Source: Rhodopseudomonas rhenobacensis
GTDB lineage: Bacteria; Pseudomonadota; Alphaproteobacteria; Rhizobiales; Xanthobacteraceae
DNA length: 64,000 bases
Assembly (NCBI RefSeq): GCF_014203125.1
Contig: NZ_JACHIH010000018.1
Coordinates: forward strand, 1 to 64,000
Direction: 5' to 3'
Shown here: in pieces, positions 52,085 to 61,999 of the stretch
How the letters are laid out: every line of letters begins with the position of its first letter
Position numbering within the stretch: the first letter of the stretch is position 1
Made by a program: the position numbers and the translations under genes
Notes under the pieces: generated by a model
Databases searched by the model: none
Told to the model about the DNA's origin: nothing
Seen by the model: only the letters and a program-made list of their open reading frames with translations

Positions 52085-53835
52085 GCATTCAACCGAATTC
52101 CAAGCCGAAGCCGACGGAGCCCTGGCGACAGCGGCTGATCCGCGGCCTGTTGTACGGCCGCGACGTCGACCGCGCGGTCAAGGCGCGGGCCCGGGTCGGC
52201 TTCGCGATGCTGGCGTTCGGCGCGATCTATGCGGTGATCGGATTTCGCCTGGTCACCATCGCGGTGGTCGGCGACACCCATAGCGGCCGCCGCGCCGCAG
52301 CCCAGGACGCGGTGGCGACCGCGCGGCCCGACATCGTCGATCGCAACGGCGAAGTGCTGGCGACCGACGTCAAGACGCCGTCGCTGTTCGCCGAGCCGCG
52401 CCGCATCGTCGACAAGGACGAGGCGATCGAGCTGTTGACCGCGACCTTGCCCGATCTCGACACCGGCGAAGTCCGCGACCGGCTGATGTCGAAAAAAGGC
52501 TTCGTCTGGCTGAAGCGCGAAATCACCCCCTTGCAGCAGCGGGAAATCCGCAAGCTCGGCGTGCCCGGCGTCGGCTTCCTGCGCGAGAACAAGCGGGTCT
52601 ATCCGTCCGGCCCCGCGGTGTCGCATCTGATCGGGCTCGTCAACATCGACAACCAGGGCATCGCCGGCATCGAGAAATGGCTCGACACCAACGGCCTCGC
52701 CGACCTGCATCGCGCCGGCTTCGCCTCGGACCGGCTGCAGAAGCCGGTCGAGCTGGCGGTCGACCTGCGGGTCGAGCACGCCTTGCGCGACGAGCTGATG
52801 AAGGCCAAGGAGAAATACAGCGCCAAGGCCGCCTCCGGCCTGGTCTCCAACGTGCGCACCGGCGAGATCGTCGCGATGGTGTCGCTGCCGGATTTCGACC
52901 CGAACAATCCGCGCGAGGCGCACGACCCCGACCGCATCAACCGGCTGACCACCGGCGTCTACGAGATGGGCTCGACCTTCAAGACGCTGACGCTGGCGAT
53001 GGCGCTGGATTCCGGCAAGGCCAATCTCAACACACTGTACGACGCCCGCGGCGCGCTGCATTTCGGCAAGTTCGCGATCCACGACACCCATAATCTCGGC
53101 CGCGCCATCACCTTGACCGAGGTCTTCACCTACTCGTCGAACATCGGCGCGGCCCGCGTCGCGCTGGCGCAGGGCGTCGAGGCCCACAAGGCGTTCCTGA
53201 AAAAGGTCGGCCAGATGGATCGGCTGCGCACCGAATTGCCGGAAAGCGCAGCTCCGATCGTGCCGAAGCGCTGGAGCGAGCTCAACACCATCACCATTTC
53301 CTTCGGCCACGGCATCGCGGTGGCGCCGCTGCAGGCGGTGATGGGCATCAATGCCATGGTCAATGGCGGCTATCTGATTCCGCCGACCTTCCTGAAACGC
53401 ACCGAGCAGGAGGCGCTGGAGATCGGCAAGCGCGTGGTGCGCAAGGACACCAGCGACAAGATCCGCTACCTGATGCGGCTGAACGCCGAAATCGGCACCG
53501 CCAAATCGGCCGAGGTGATCGCCAAGGGCTATTATATCGGCGGCAAGACCGGCACCGCCGAAAAGGTCGTCGGCGGCCGCTATTCGAAGAAGCAGGTGCT
53601 GAACTCCTTCACCGCGATTCTGCCGGCCGACAATCCGCAGTTTCAGGTGCTGGTGATGCTGGACGAGCCGAAGGCGCTGCCGGAAACCCACGGCTTCATC
53701 ACCTCGGGCTGGAATGCGGTACCGGCAGGCGGCAAGGTGATCGCCCGCATCGCGCCGCTGTTGGGAATCGAGCCGCGTTTCGATCTGCCGCCGTCCGACC
53801 GCCTCATTCTTGCGGCATCGAAGGTCACTCAATAG
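52081..53835 (+). CDS. ftsI: Peptidoglycan D,D-transpeptidase FtsI (PBP3)
   Basis: 584 residues, GTG start overlapping the ftsL stop (GTGA). One TM ([19 protein letters not shown]), a PBP dimer domain (about 75-230), then the transpeptidase with the catalytic Ser in GSTFKTLT, the SSN motif in TYSSNIG and KTGTAEK. It makes septal peptide cross-links and is a beta-lactam target. All three active-site motifs are intact. Confidence 0.97.
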   Translation: MSIQPNSKPKPTEPWRQRLIRGLLYGRDVDRAVKARARVGFAMLAFGAIYAVIGFRLVTIAVVGDTHSGRRAAAQDAVATARPDIVDRNGEVLATDVKTPSLFAEPRRIVDKDEAIELLTATLPDLDTGEVRDRLMSKKGFVWLKREITPLQQREIRKLGVPGVGFLRENKRVYPSGPAVSHLIGLVNIDNQGIAGIEKWLDTNGLADLHRAGFASDRLQKPVELAVDLRVEHALRDELMKAKEKYSAKAASGLVSNVRTGEIVAMVSLPDFDPNNPREAHDPDRINRLTTGVYEMGSTFKTLTLAMALDSGKANLNTLYDARGALHFGKFAIHDTHNLGRAITLTEVFTYSSNIGAARVALAQGVEAHKAFLKKVGQMDRLRTELPESAAPIVPKRWSELNTITISFGHGIAVAPLQAVMGINAMVNGGYLIPPTFLKRTEQEALEIGKRVVRKDTSDKIRYLMRLNAEIGTAKSAEVIAKGYYIGGKTGTAEKVVGGRYSKKQVLNSFTAILPADNPQFQVLVMLDEPKALPETHGFITSGWNAVPAGGKVIARIAPLLGIEPRFDLPPSDRLILAASKVTQ

Positions 53836-53948
53836 TGATTCCACCGGCCGAGGCCGGCGGAGAGGGCGCAATCGGTTGCGCTGGGGTCTGGTTGCGCTAA
53901 AAGCTCCGGGACCGTTGGGACGTCGGTTGTTCGCATGCGCCGGACTGG

Positions 53949-55412
53949 ATGAATATGAAGCTCCGCGAGCTTTTCAGCGATGATGCCGCGATGGCCGCCG
54001 AGGCCGCCGCGATCGAGGTCCGCGGCGTGGCGTCGGACAGCCGCGCGGTGATGCCCGGCGACGTGTTCTTCGCGCTGGCCGGGACCAAGACCGACGGCGC
54101 GCGCTACGTCGATCAGGCGATCGCCAACGGCGCGGTGGCGGTTGTCGGCGAGCAGCTTGCCGACAACGACTGTCGCGTCGCGCTGGTGCGCGTGGCCAAT
54201 CCGCGCCGCGCGCTGGCGCTGGCTGCGGCACGCTTTTTCCCGCGCCAGCCCGCCACCATCGCGGCGGTCACCGGCACCAGCGGCAAGACCTCAGTCGCCG
54301 CGTTCACGCGGCAGATCTGGCAGCGGCTCGGCTTTGCGGCGGCCAGCATCGGCACCATCGGCCTCGTCACCCCGCATCGCAACGTCTACGGCTCGCTGAC
54401 CACGCCGGACCCGATCGCGCTGCATCGGGAGATCGACGAGATCGCCGGCGAGGGCGTCACCCATCTGGCGCTGGAGGCCTCGTCGCACGGGCTCGATCAG
54501 TTCCGGCTCGACGGCGTGCGGATCGGCGCCGGCGGCTTCACCAATCTGTCGCGCGACCATATGGATTACCATCCCGACGTCGCGCATTATCTTGCGGCAA
54601 AGCTGCGGCTGTTCACCGACCTGGTGAGCGACGGCGGCGCCGCGGTGATTTCCGCCGACCACGAGCATTCCGCCGCGGTGATCGCCGCCGCGCGCGCCCG
54701 CGGGCTGCGGCTGATCGCGATCGGCCGCAACGCCGAGGGGCCCGACAGCATCAAGCTGCGCGCCGCGAGCATCGACGGCTTCGCGCAGCGCCTCGTCATC
54801 GAGCATCGCGGCCGCGAGCGCGGCTTGCGGCTGCCGCTGGTCGGCGAATTCCAGATCGAGAACGCGCTGATCGCGGCCGGTCTGGTCATCGGCACCGGCG
54901 GCGACGCCGAGCAGGTGTTCGCGGCACTCCAGCATCTCGAAGGCGCCAAGGGCCGACTCGAACTGGTCGGCGACCGCAACGGTGCGCCGATCTTCGTCGA
55001 CTACGCGCACAAGCCCGACGCGCTGGCGAAAGCCTTGCAGGCGCTGCGGCCTTACGCCAGACGCAAGCTGATCGTGGTGTTCGGCGCCGGCGGCGACCGC
55101 GACGCCGGCAAGCGGCCGTTGATGGGCGCGATCGCCGCCGAAGCGGCCGACCGCGTCATCGTCACCGACGACAATCCGCGCAGTGAAGATCCCGCCGCGA
55201 TCCGCGCCGCCATCATGGCGGCGGCGCGCGGCGCCACCGAGATCGGCGACCGCGCCGAAGCGATCCGCACAGCGATCGGCGCGCTGCAGCACGGCGACGC
55301 GCTGCTGATCGCCGGCAAGGGCCACGAGACCGGACAAATCATCGGCGGCCAGGTGCTGCCGTTCAGCGATCACGAGGCCGCCGCGGCGGCCCTTTCATCG
55401 AGTGCTGCATGA
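53949..55412 (+). CDS. murE: UDP-MurNAc-tripeptide synthetase MurE
   Basis: 487 residues. Mur ligase P-loop TGTSGKTSVAAF, substrate motifs LEASSHGLDQFRLDG and NLSRDHMDYH, and the DNPRSEDP motif that selects meso-diaminopimelate over lysine. Adds DAP to UDP-MurNAc-L-Ala-D-Glu in the cytosol. Starts 113 bases after ftsI; a second ATG two codons on is possible. Confidence 0.97.
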   Translation: MNMKLRELFSDDAAMAAEAAAIEVRGVASDSRAVMPGDVFFALAGTKTDGARYVDQAIANGAVAVVGEQLADNDCRVALVRVANPRRALALAAARFFPRQPATIAAVTGTSGKTSVAAFTRQIWQRLGFAAASIGTIGLVTPHRNVYGSLTTPDPIALHREIDEIAGEGVTHLALEASSHGLDQFRLDGVRIGAGGFTNLSRDHMDYHPDVAHYLAAKLRLFTDLVSDGGAAVISADHEHSAAVIAAARARGLRLIAIGRNAEGPDSIKLRAASIDGFAQRLVIEHRGRERGLRLPLVGEFQIENALIAAGLVIGTGGDAEQVFAALQHLEGAKGRLELVGDRNGAPIFVDYAHKPDALAKALQALRPYARRKLIVVFGAGGDRDAGKRPLMGAIAAEAADRVIVTDDNPRSEDPAAIRAAIMAAARGATEIGDRAEAIRTAIGALQHGDALLIAGKGHETGQIIGGQVLPFSDHEAAAAALSSSAA

Positions 55413-56848
55413 ATAAGATGCCCCTCTGGACGGCTTCGGCGATGGCGGAGGCGATGCGCGCGACCGCGAGCGGCGCGCTGCCCGACGCGATCCTCGGCCT
55501 CTCGATCGACAGCCGCACGCTTTCCCCGGGCGACGCGTACTTCGCGATTCACGGCGATGTCCATGACGGCCATGATTTCGTCGCCGCTGCGCTGAATGCC
55601 GGCGCCGCGCTCGCGGTGGTGGAGCGCGCGCAGCGCGACAAATTCCCCGCCGACGCGCCGCTGCTGGTGGTCGACGACGTGCTCGACGGCCTGCGCGATC
55701 TGGCGCGCGCGTCGCGGACGCGGCTCGGCGGTCAGGTCGTCGCGGTCACCGGCTCGGTCGGCAAGACCTCGACCAAGGAGGCGCTGCGCGCGGTGTTCGC
55801 CGCGCAGGGCGAGACCCACGCCTCGGTCGCGTCGTTCAACAATCACTGGGGCGTGCCGCTGTCCTTGGCGCGCTGTCCGGCCTCGGCGAAATTCGCGGTG
55901 TTCGAGATCGGCATGAATCATCCGGGCGAGATCGAGCCCTTGGTGGCGATGGTGCGGCCGCATGTGGCGATCATCACCACGGTGGAGCCGGTGCATCTGG
56001 AATTCTTCGCCAGCGTCGAGGCGATCGCCGACGCCAAGGCGGAAATCTTCTTAGGGCTGGAGCCGAACGGCGCCGTGGTGCTGAACCGCGACAATCCGCA
56101 ATTCGCGCGTCTGCGCAAACGCGCCAAATCGCTCGGCATCAGCCGCATCGTGTCGTTCGGCGCCGACCCCAAGGCCGACGCCCGGCTGCTCGACATTGCG
56201 CTGCAGGCGGACTGCTCGGCGGTGCGCGCGGCGATCTTCGGCGACGACGTCACCTACAAGCTCGGCATCCCCGGCCGCCACATGGCGATCAATTCGCTGG
56301 CGGTGCTGGCCGCGGCGGAGCTGGTCGGCGCCGATCTGGCGCTGGCGGCGCTGACGCTGTCGCAGGTGCAGCCCGCCGCGGGGCGCGGCGTGCGCCGCGC
56401 GTTGCAGGTCGCCCATGGCGAGGCGACGCTGATCGATGAGAGCTACAACGCCAACCCGGCGTCGATGGCTGCGGCGCTCAACGTGCTCGGCCAGGCCGCG
56501 GTCGGTCCGCACGGCCGCCGCATCGCGGTGCTCGGCGACATGCTGGAACTGGGACCGCGCGGGCCTGAGCTGCACAGCGGCCTCAACGACGCGGTCAAGG
56601 CCAACGCGATCGACACGGTGTTCTGTTGCGGTCCGCTGATGCGGCAATTGTGGGACGCGCTTTCCCCCGGCAAGCGCGGCGGCTATGCAGAGACTGCGGC
56701 CGCGCTCGAATTACAGGTCATCGCCGCGATCCGCGGCGGCGACGTCATCATGGTGAAGGGCTCGCTCGGCTCGCGCATGAAAACCATCGTCACCGCGCTG
56801 GAGCGGCGCTATCCCGGCAATGCTGCGCTCAGCGACGCTGCGGTGTAA
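55409..56848 (+). CDS. murF: UDP-MurNAc-tripeptide:D-Ala-D-Ala ligase MurF
   Basis: 479 residues. N-terminal MurF domain with [16 protein letters not shown]-loop [24 protein letters not shown], and [12 protein letters not shown] near the C-terminus. Completes the UDP-MurNAc-pentapeptide. Overlaps murE by four bases (ATGA), so translation is coupled. Confidence 0.97.
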   Translation: MNKMPLWTASAMAEAMRATASGALPDAILGLSIDSRTLSPGDAYFAIHGDVHDGHDFVAAALNAGAALAVVERAQRDKFPADAPLLVVDDVLDGLRDLARASRTRLGGQVVAVTGSVGKTSTKEALRAVFAAQGETHASVASFNNHWGVPLSLARCPASAKFAVFEIGMNHPGEIEPLVAMVRPHVAIITTVEPVHLEFFASVEAIADAKAEIFLGLEPNGAVVLNRDNPQFARLRKRAKSLGISRIVSFGADPKADARLLDIALQADCSAVRAAIFGDDVTYKLGIPGRHMAINSLAVLAAAELVGADLALAALTLSQVQPAAGRGVRRALQVAHGEATLIDESYNANPASMAAALNVLGQAAVGPHGRRIAVLGDMLELGPRGPELHSGLNDAVKANAIDTVFCCGPLMRQLWDALSPGKRGGYAETAAALELQVIAAIRGGDVIMVKGSLGSRMKTIVTALERRYPGNAALSDAAV

Positions 56849-56859
56849 GGGCGGCTTGC

Positions 56860-57945
56860 ATGCTTTATTGGCTGATCGATTTTTCCAGCGCGTTTCCGGC
56901 GTTCAACGTGTTTCGCTACATCACCTTCCGCACCGGCGGCGCGATGGTGACGGGAGCGCTGTTCGTGTTCCTGTGCGGCCCCTGGATCATCGACAATCTG
57001 CGGCTGCGCCAGGGCAAGGGCCAGCCGATCCGCAGCGACGGTCCGCAATCGCATCTCAGCAAGAAGGGCACGCCGACCATGGGCGGGCTGATGGTGCTGA
57101 TGGGTCTCGTGGTCGGCACCGTGCTGTGGGCCAACCCGCTCAACCCCTATGTGTGGATCGTGCTGGCGGTGACGCTCGGCTTCGGCTTCGTCGGCTTCTA
57201 TGACGACTATCTGAAAGTGACCAAGCAGAGCAGCCAGAACGGCTTCGCCGGCCGCTGGCGGCTGCTGATCGAGGCGGTGATCGCCGCTGCGGCCTGCTAC
57301 GCGCTGGTGCGGCTCGGCCGCGACCCGTTGTCGAGTTCGCTGGTGATCCCGTTCTTCAAGGACGTCGCGATCAATCTCGGCTGGTTCTTCGTGGCGTTCG
57401 GCGCCTTCATCGTGGTCGGCGCCGGCAACGCGGTGAACCTCACCGACGGCCTCGACGGCCTCGCCATCGTGCCGGTGATGATCGCCGCGGCGAGCTTCGG
57501 GCTGATCTCCTATCTCGCCGGAAACGCGGTGTTCGCGGATTATCTGCAAATCAATTACGTCGCCGGCACCGGCGAATTATCCGTGTTATGCGGCGCGCTG
57601 CTCGGCGCGGGCTTAGGCTTTCTGTGGTTCAATGCGCCGCCGGCCTCGATCTTCATGGGCGACACCGGGTCGCTGGCGCTCGGCGGCATGCTCGGTTCGA
57701 TCGCGGTGGCGGTGAAGCACGAGATCGTGCTGGCGGTGATCGGCGGGCTGTTCGTGCTGGAGGCGGTGTCGGTGATCGTGCAGGTGGCGTCGTTCAAGCT
57801 CACCGGCAAGCGGGTGTTCAAGATGGCGCCGATCCACCATCATTTCGAGCAGAAGGGCTGGACCGAGCCGCAGATCGTGATCCGGTTCTGGATCATCGCG
57901 GTGATGCTGGCGCTCGCCGGCCTGTCGACGCTGAAGCTGCGGTGA
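56860..57945 (+). CDS. mraY: Phospho-MurNAc-pentapeptide-transferase MraY
   Basis: 361 residues, 10 TM segments. Family marks: [27 protein letters not shown] with the Mg-binding Asp pair, [34 protein letters not shown], and [13 protein letters not shown]. Makes lipid I at the inner membrane. Starts 11 bases after the murF stop. Confidence 0.97.
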   Translation: MLYWLIDFSSAFPAFNVFRYITFRTGGAMVTGALFVFLCGPWIIDNLRLRQGKGQPIRSDGPQSHLSKKGTPTMGGLMVLMGLVVGTVLWANPLNPYVWIVLAVTLGFGFVGFYDDYLKVTKQSSQNGFAGRWRLLIEAVIAAAACYALVRLGRDPLSSSLVIPFFKDVAINLGWFFVAFGAFIVVGAGNAVNLTDGLDGLAIVPVMIAAASFGLISYLAGNAVFADYLQINYVAGTGELSVLCGALLGAGLGFLWFNAPPASIFMGDTGSLALGGMLGSIAVAVKHEIVLAVIGGLFVLEAVSVIVQVASFKLTGKRVFKMAPIHHHFEQKGWTEPQIVIRFWIIAVMLALAGLSTLKLR

Positions 57946-57987
57946 ATAGATCCCAGATGATGATACGAACTGTGCCGCACGCGCGGC

Positions 57988-58084
57988 CTCATCCTGAGGA
58001 GCGGCCCGTAGGGCCGCGTCTCGAAGGATCGGGCCTCCCTCGTCCTTCGAGACGCGCGCAACTGCGCGCTCCTCAGGATGAGGG
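57988..58084. repeat. Dispersed palindromic element inside the dcw cluster
   Basis: CCTCATCCTGAGGAGCGGCC ... CTCGAAGGATCGGGCCTCC ... CGTCCTTCGAGACGCGCGC ... GCGCTCCTCAGGATGAGG: a long inverted repeat with perfect CCTCATCCTGAGGAGC/GCTCCTCAGGATGAGG ends. Fills most of the 175-base gap between mraY and murD and may weaken cotranscription. Confidence 0.8.
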
Positions 58085-58120
58085 CGGGGCGTTGGCCGTG
58101 GTCTTGATTGGAGCTGTCCT

Positions 58121-59536
58121 GTGATCCCCATTACATCCTTCGCCGGCAAGACGGTTGCCGTATTCGGTCTCGGCGGCTCCGGGCTCGCCAGTTGCCGCGC
58201 CTTGCAGGACGGCGGCGCCGACGTCGTCGCCAGCGACGACAATATCGACCGGCTGGTCGAGGCGGCGCAGGCCGGCTTCATCACCGCCGATCTGCACAGC
58301 GTGAACTGGAGCAACATCGCAGCCTTGGTGCTCACCCCCGGCGTGCCGCTGACCCATCCGGCGCCGCACTGGAGCGTGCTGGCGGCGCAGGCCGCCGGCG
58401 TCGAAGTGATCGGCGACGTCGAATTGTTCTGCCGCGAGCGCAGGCTGCTCGCGCCGCACGCGCCGTTCGTCGCCATCACCGGCACCAACGGCAAGTCCAC
58501 CACCACGGCGCTGATCGCGCATCTGTTGCGGCAGGCCGGCTTCGACACTCAGATGGGCGGCAATATCGGCACCGCGATCCTGTCGCTGGAGCCGCCGGCC
58601 GACGGCCGCGTCCATGTCATCGAGATGTCGTCCTATCAGATCGATCTCACACCTTCGCTCGATCCGTCGGTCGGCATCCTGCTCAACGTCACCGAGGATC
58701 ATCTCGATCGCCACGGTTCGATCGAGCACTACGCCGCGGTGAAGGAGCGGCTGGTCGCCGGGGTGCAGAACGGCGGCACCGCGATCGTCGGCGTCGACGA
58801 CGATTTCAGCGCCACCGCTGCCGAGCGCGTCGCGCTGGGCGGCCGCAAGTTTCCCGACCGCACCGTGCTGCGGCTGTCGGTGAAGCGGCCGCTCGCCGAC
58901 GGCATCGTGGTGGATCGCAACGTGATCTATCGCGTCCATGACGGCGCGCGCGAGGAGCTTGCGCGGATCGATGGCATCGGCTCGCTGCGCGGGGCGCACA
59001 ACGCCCAGAACGCCGCCGCCGCCGCCGCCGCGGTGCTGGCGCTCGGTGTCTCGCGCGACGTCTTGCAGCAAGGGCTGCGCAGCTTCCCGGGTCTCGCGCA
59101 TCGCATGGAGCAGGTCGGCCGCCAGGGCGAGACGCTGTTCGTCAACGACTCCAAGGCCACCAATGCCGACGCCGCCGCCAAGGCGCTGGGCTCGTTCGAG
59201 GAGATCTTCTGGCTCGCCGGCGGCAAGCCGAAGACCGGCGGCATCGACAGCCTCGCCGGGTTCTTTCCGAAGATCCGCAAGGCCTATCTGATCGGCGAAG
59301 CCGCGCAGGAATTCGCCGCGACGCTTGAGGGCAAGGTGGAGTACGAGATCTGCGAGACGCTGGAGGTCGCGGTGCCGCACGCCGCGCGCGACGCCGCGGC
59401 GTCCGAGCTGGTCGACCCGGTGGTGCTCTTGTCGCCGGCCTGCGCGTCGTTCGATCAGTTCCGCAATTTCGAAATCCGCGGCAACCGGTTTCGCGAACTG
59501 GTCACCGCGCTGCCGCATGTCGTGCCGGTGGTGTGA
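58121..59536 (+). CDS. murD: UDP-MurNAc-L-Ala:D-Glu ligase MurD
   Basis: 471 residues with a GTG start. N-terminal [20 protein letters not shown], ligase P-loop [39 protein letters not shown], and [15 protein letters not shown] near the C-terminal domain. Adds D-glutamate to UDP-MurNAc-L-Ala. This is the last dcw gene here; ftsW does not follow as it usually would. Confidence 0.97.
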   Translation: MIPITSFAGKTVAVFGLGGSGLASCRALQDGGADVVASDDNIDRLVEAAQAGFITADLHSVNWSNIAALVLTPGVPLTHPAPHWSVLAAQAAGVEVIGDVELFCRERRLLAPHAPFVAITGTNGKSTTTALIAHLLRQAGFDTQMGGNIGTAILSLEPPADGRVHVIEMSSYQIDLTPSLDPSVGILLNVTEDHLDRHGSIEHYAAVKERLVAGVQNGGTAIVGVDDDFSATAAERVALGGRKFPDRTVLRLSVKRPLADGIVVDRNVIYRVHDGAREELARIDGIGSLRGAHNAQNAAAAAAAVLALGVSRDVLQQGLRSFPGLAHRMEQVGRQGETLFVNDSKATNADAAAKALGSFEEIFWLAGGKPKTGGIDSLAGFFPKIRKAYLIGEAAQEFAATLEGKVEYEICETLEVAVPHAARDAAASELVDPVVLLSPACASFDQFRNFEIRGNRFRELVTALPHVVPVV

Positions 59537-59545
59537 GGGAATTGC

Positions 59546-61093
59546 TCACGCCGCACACGCCTTGTTCGGCCAGTAGCGGTCTTTCAGATGCCGCTTCACC
59601 AGCTTGCCGGTGGGCGTGCGTGGCAGTTCGGCCTCGAAGTCGACGCTCTTCGGGCATTTGATCGGCGACAGCTTCTGCCGGCAATAGGCGATCAGCTCGG
59701 CTTCGAACGCCGGCCCCGCCAGCGCCATGTCGCGCGGCTGCACCACCGCCTTGACCTCTTCGCCCATCTCCTCGTTCGGCACGCCGAACACCGCGACGTC
59801 GGCGATGTCGGGATGCGTCAGCAGCACGTCCTCGGTCTCCTGCGGATAGACGTTCACGCCGCCGGAGATGATCATGTAGCTCTTGCGGTCGGTGAGATAC
59901 AGAAAACCCTCGGCGTCGAGATAGCCGACGTCGCCGAGCGTCGACCAGCCGCGGGCGTTGAACGCGCGGCTCGTCTTCTCCGGATCGTTGTGATAGCTGA
60001 ACAACGGCCCGCCGGCGAAATACACCGTGCCGATCTGCCCGGCCGGCAGTTCCTCGTCGTTGTCGTTCAAAATCTTGATCTGGCCGACCACCGGCCGCCC
60101 CACGGTGCCGCGATGGCCGAGCCATTGCTGCGAATTCGACACCGTGACGCCGTTGCCCTCGGAGCCCGCGTAGTACTCGATCAGGATCGGCCCCCACCAC
60201 TCGATCATCTTGGCTTTGACGTCGATCGGGCAGGGCGCCGCGGCGTGGATCGCGCCCTTCAGCGAGGAGACGTCGTAACGCGCGCGGACTTCTTCCGGCA
60301 GCTTCAGCATCCGCACGAACATGGTCGGCACCAGCTGCGACTGCGTGACCTTGTGCTTCTCCACCAGCGCCAGGAACGCCTCGGCGTCGAAAGTCTCCAT
60401 GATGATGGAGCTGCCGCCGAGCGTGATCGCCATCATGTTGAAGCGCAACGGCGCGGCGTGATACAGCGGCGCCGGCGAGAGATAAATGCTGTCGGCGCTC
60501 ATGCCGCACATCCCGGCGCAGAGGATCTTCAGGAACGGATTGGGCAGCTCGATCGGATTGTTCTCGAAGCCGCGCTTGATGCCCTTCGGCCGGCCGGTGG
60601 TGCCCGACGAATACAGCATGTCACTGCCTGCGACCTGGTCGGCGATCGGCGTTGCCGGCTGAGTCGCCAGCGCCTCGTGCCAGGAGCGAAAGCCCGGTTG
60701 CGCCTCGTCGACGCTGAAGAACGCCACCTCGGGTAACTCGGCGAGCAGCGGCGCCAGCGTGGCGACGCCTTTGGCCGAGGCGATGACGACGCGGGCGCCG
60801 CAATCCTTGACGATGTAGCCGATCTCGTCCGGCGTCAGATAGCGGCTGATCGCGGTGTAGTAGAGCCCTGAGCGCTGCGCCGCCCAGCAGATCTCCATGA
60901 ATTCGAGGCGGTTCTCCAGCAACAGCGCGATATGCGCGCCGGCCTGCAAGCCCAGCGCGCGGAACAGCTGCGCGCCCTGATTCGAGCGCTCGTCCAGCTC
61001 GCGATAGGTGAGGGCCTTGCCCGATCCCGCCATCTGGTAGGCGATCTTGTCGGGCTGGGTCTTTGCAAGGATCGAGGGGTGGGTCATCGGCAT
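59546..61093 (-). CDS. Acyl-CoA synthetase (AMP-forming)
   Basis: 515 residues. ANL-superfamily motifs: LYSSGTTGRPKGIKRGF (A3 P-loop), EYYAGSEGNG (A5), GWSTLGDVGYLDAEGFLYLTDR (A7/A8), and PRTPTGKLVKRHLK with the catalytic Lys (A10). Activates a carboxylic acid, probably a fatty or aromatic/alicyclic acid, to the CoA thioester. The start at 61093 has GGGAGGAC five bases ahead; 61087 is the alternative. Divergent to a TetR gene, so probably its target. Convergent with murD, 9 bases apart. Confidence 0.93.
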   Translation of the reverse strand: MPMTHPSILAKTQPDKIAYQMAGSGKALTYRELDERSNQGAQLFRALGLQAGAHIALLLENRLEFMEICWAAQRSGLYYTAISRYLTPDEIGYIVKDCGARVVIASAKGVATLAPLLAELPEVAFFSVDEAQPGFRSWHEALATQPATPIADQVAGSDMLYSSGTTGRPKGIKRGFENNPIELPNPFLKILCAGMCGMSADSIYLSPAPLYHAAPLRFNMMAITLGGSSIIMETFDAEAFLALVEKHKVTQSQLVPTMFVRMLKLPEEVRARYDVSSLKGAIHAAAPCPIDVKAKMIEWWGPILIEYYAGSEGNGVTVSNSQQWLGHRGTVGRPVVGQIKILNDNDEELPAGQIGTVYFAGGPLFSYHNDPEKTSRAFNARGWSTLGDVGYLDAEGFLYLTDRKSYMIISGGVNVYPQETEDVLLTHPDIADVAVFGVPNEEMGEEVKAVVQPRDMALAGPAFEAELIAYCRQKLSPIKCPKSVDFEAELPRTPTGKLVKRHLKDRYWPNKACAA

Positions 61094-61235
61094 GTCCTCC
61101 CTGAAGACGGCGGATGTTTCCGCTCGTGGCGTGTCGGCGGGGGTCAATTCGCGCACCGCGAGCAGGGCCGAGTGGTTCGGCGGAGGTCCTGACCTGCAGG
61201 CGGCATTTCCGGTCTGTGCCTGGATGATAGGCGGA

Positions 61236-61274
61236 GTTAATCGGCCAATTAGCTTTTAGTCAATCGGTCAATTA
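61236..61274. promoter_or_regulatory. Candidate TetR operators in the divergent promoter
   Basis: GTTAATCGGCCAATTA (61236-61251) and GTCAATCGGTCAATTA (61259-61274): two 16-mers differing at two positions, spaced 23 bases, i.e. about two helical turns. The first core AATCGGCCAATT is nearly palindromic. They sit in the AT-rich gap between the divergent acyl-CoA synthetase and TetR genes, where a FadR/PaaR-type TetR repressor would bind. Confidence 0.6.
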
Positions 61275-61339
61275 AAACACTTGAGCTTCGCCGCAACATC
61301 GGATTATGTGCGCATCACGTTGATCGATTTGGAATTGGA

Positions 61340-61999
61340 ATGCCTCATCTGAGTACCAGCGTTATGCATCGGTTGCCGTCGGGCAAGACCACCACGGCCG
61401 ATCGGCTCTTGGTGGCGGCCGGCGAGTTGATGACCGAGCGCAACTCCATCGACGTGTCGCTGCACGACATCGCCGAGAAGGCCGGCGTCAACGCCGCGCT
61501 GGTGAAATATCATTTCGGCAACAAGGACGGCTTGATGCTGGCGCTGCTCGAGCGCGACGCCGTCACCGAGATGGCCAATCTGGAATATCTGCTGGCGCAG
61601 CCGATCTCGCCCTCGGCGAAGATGCGGCTGCACATCGCCGGGATCATCAAGACCTATCACCAGTTTCCCTACATGAACCGGCTGATCCATTACATGCTGC
61701 ACGAGAGCGGCGGCGAGGCCGCCGACGAGGTGTCGAAATTCTTCGTCGGCCCGCTGCTGGATTTCCAGCGCCGGCTGTTGGCGCAGGGCGTTGCCGCGGG
61801 CGAATTCCGCCACGTCGATCCGGTGCTGTTCTACACCAGCCTGGTCGGCGCCTGCGATCACCTGTTCTTCAGCCGCCACTCGATGACGCGCGCGATCGGC
61901 GTCGGCCCGGTGACCGATCAGGTCTGCCGCGACTACATCGCCCACATGGAGACGTTGATCCTCGACGGCCTGTTGCGGCCGGAGCGGGCGGTCAGCTAG
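61340..61999 (+). CDS. TetR-family transcriptional regulator
   Basis: 219 residues. HTH: LLVAAGELMTERNSIDVSLHDIAEKAGVNAALVKYHFGNKDGLMLALLE. The C-terminal domain (about 80-210) contains MNRLIHYMLHESGG and resembles regulators of acyl-CoA metabolism. Divergent from the acyl-CoA synthetase and upstream of the dehydrogenase genes, so it likely represses the catabolic cluster until an acyl-CoA inducer appears. Inducer unknown. Confidence 0.9.
   Translation: MPHLSTSVMHRLPSGKTTTADRLLVAAGELMTERNSIDVSLHDIAEKAGVNAALVKYHFGNKDGLMLALLERDAVTEMANLEYLLAQPISPSAKMRLHIAGIIKTYHQFPYMNRLIHYMLHESGGEAADEVSKFFVGPLLDFQRRLLAQGVAAGEFRHVDPVLFYTSLVGACDHLFFSRHSMTRAIGVGPVTDQVCRDYIAHMETLILDGLLRPERAVS

Noticed and set aside
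51760-53871. Long - strand open frame (703 codons)
   Set aside because: Antisense to ftsI, whose motifs are complete; no protein features in the shadow.
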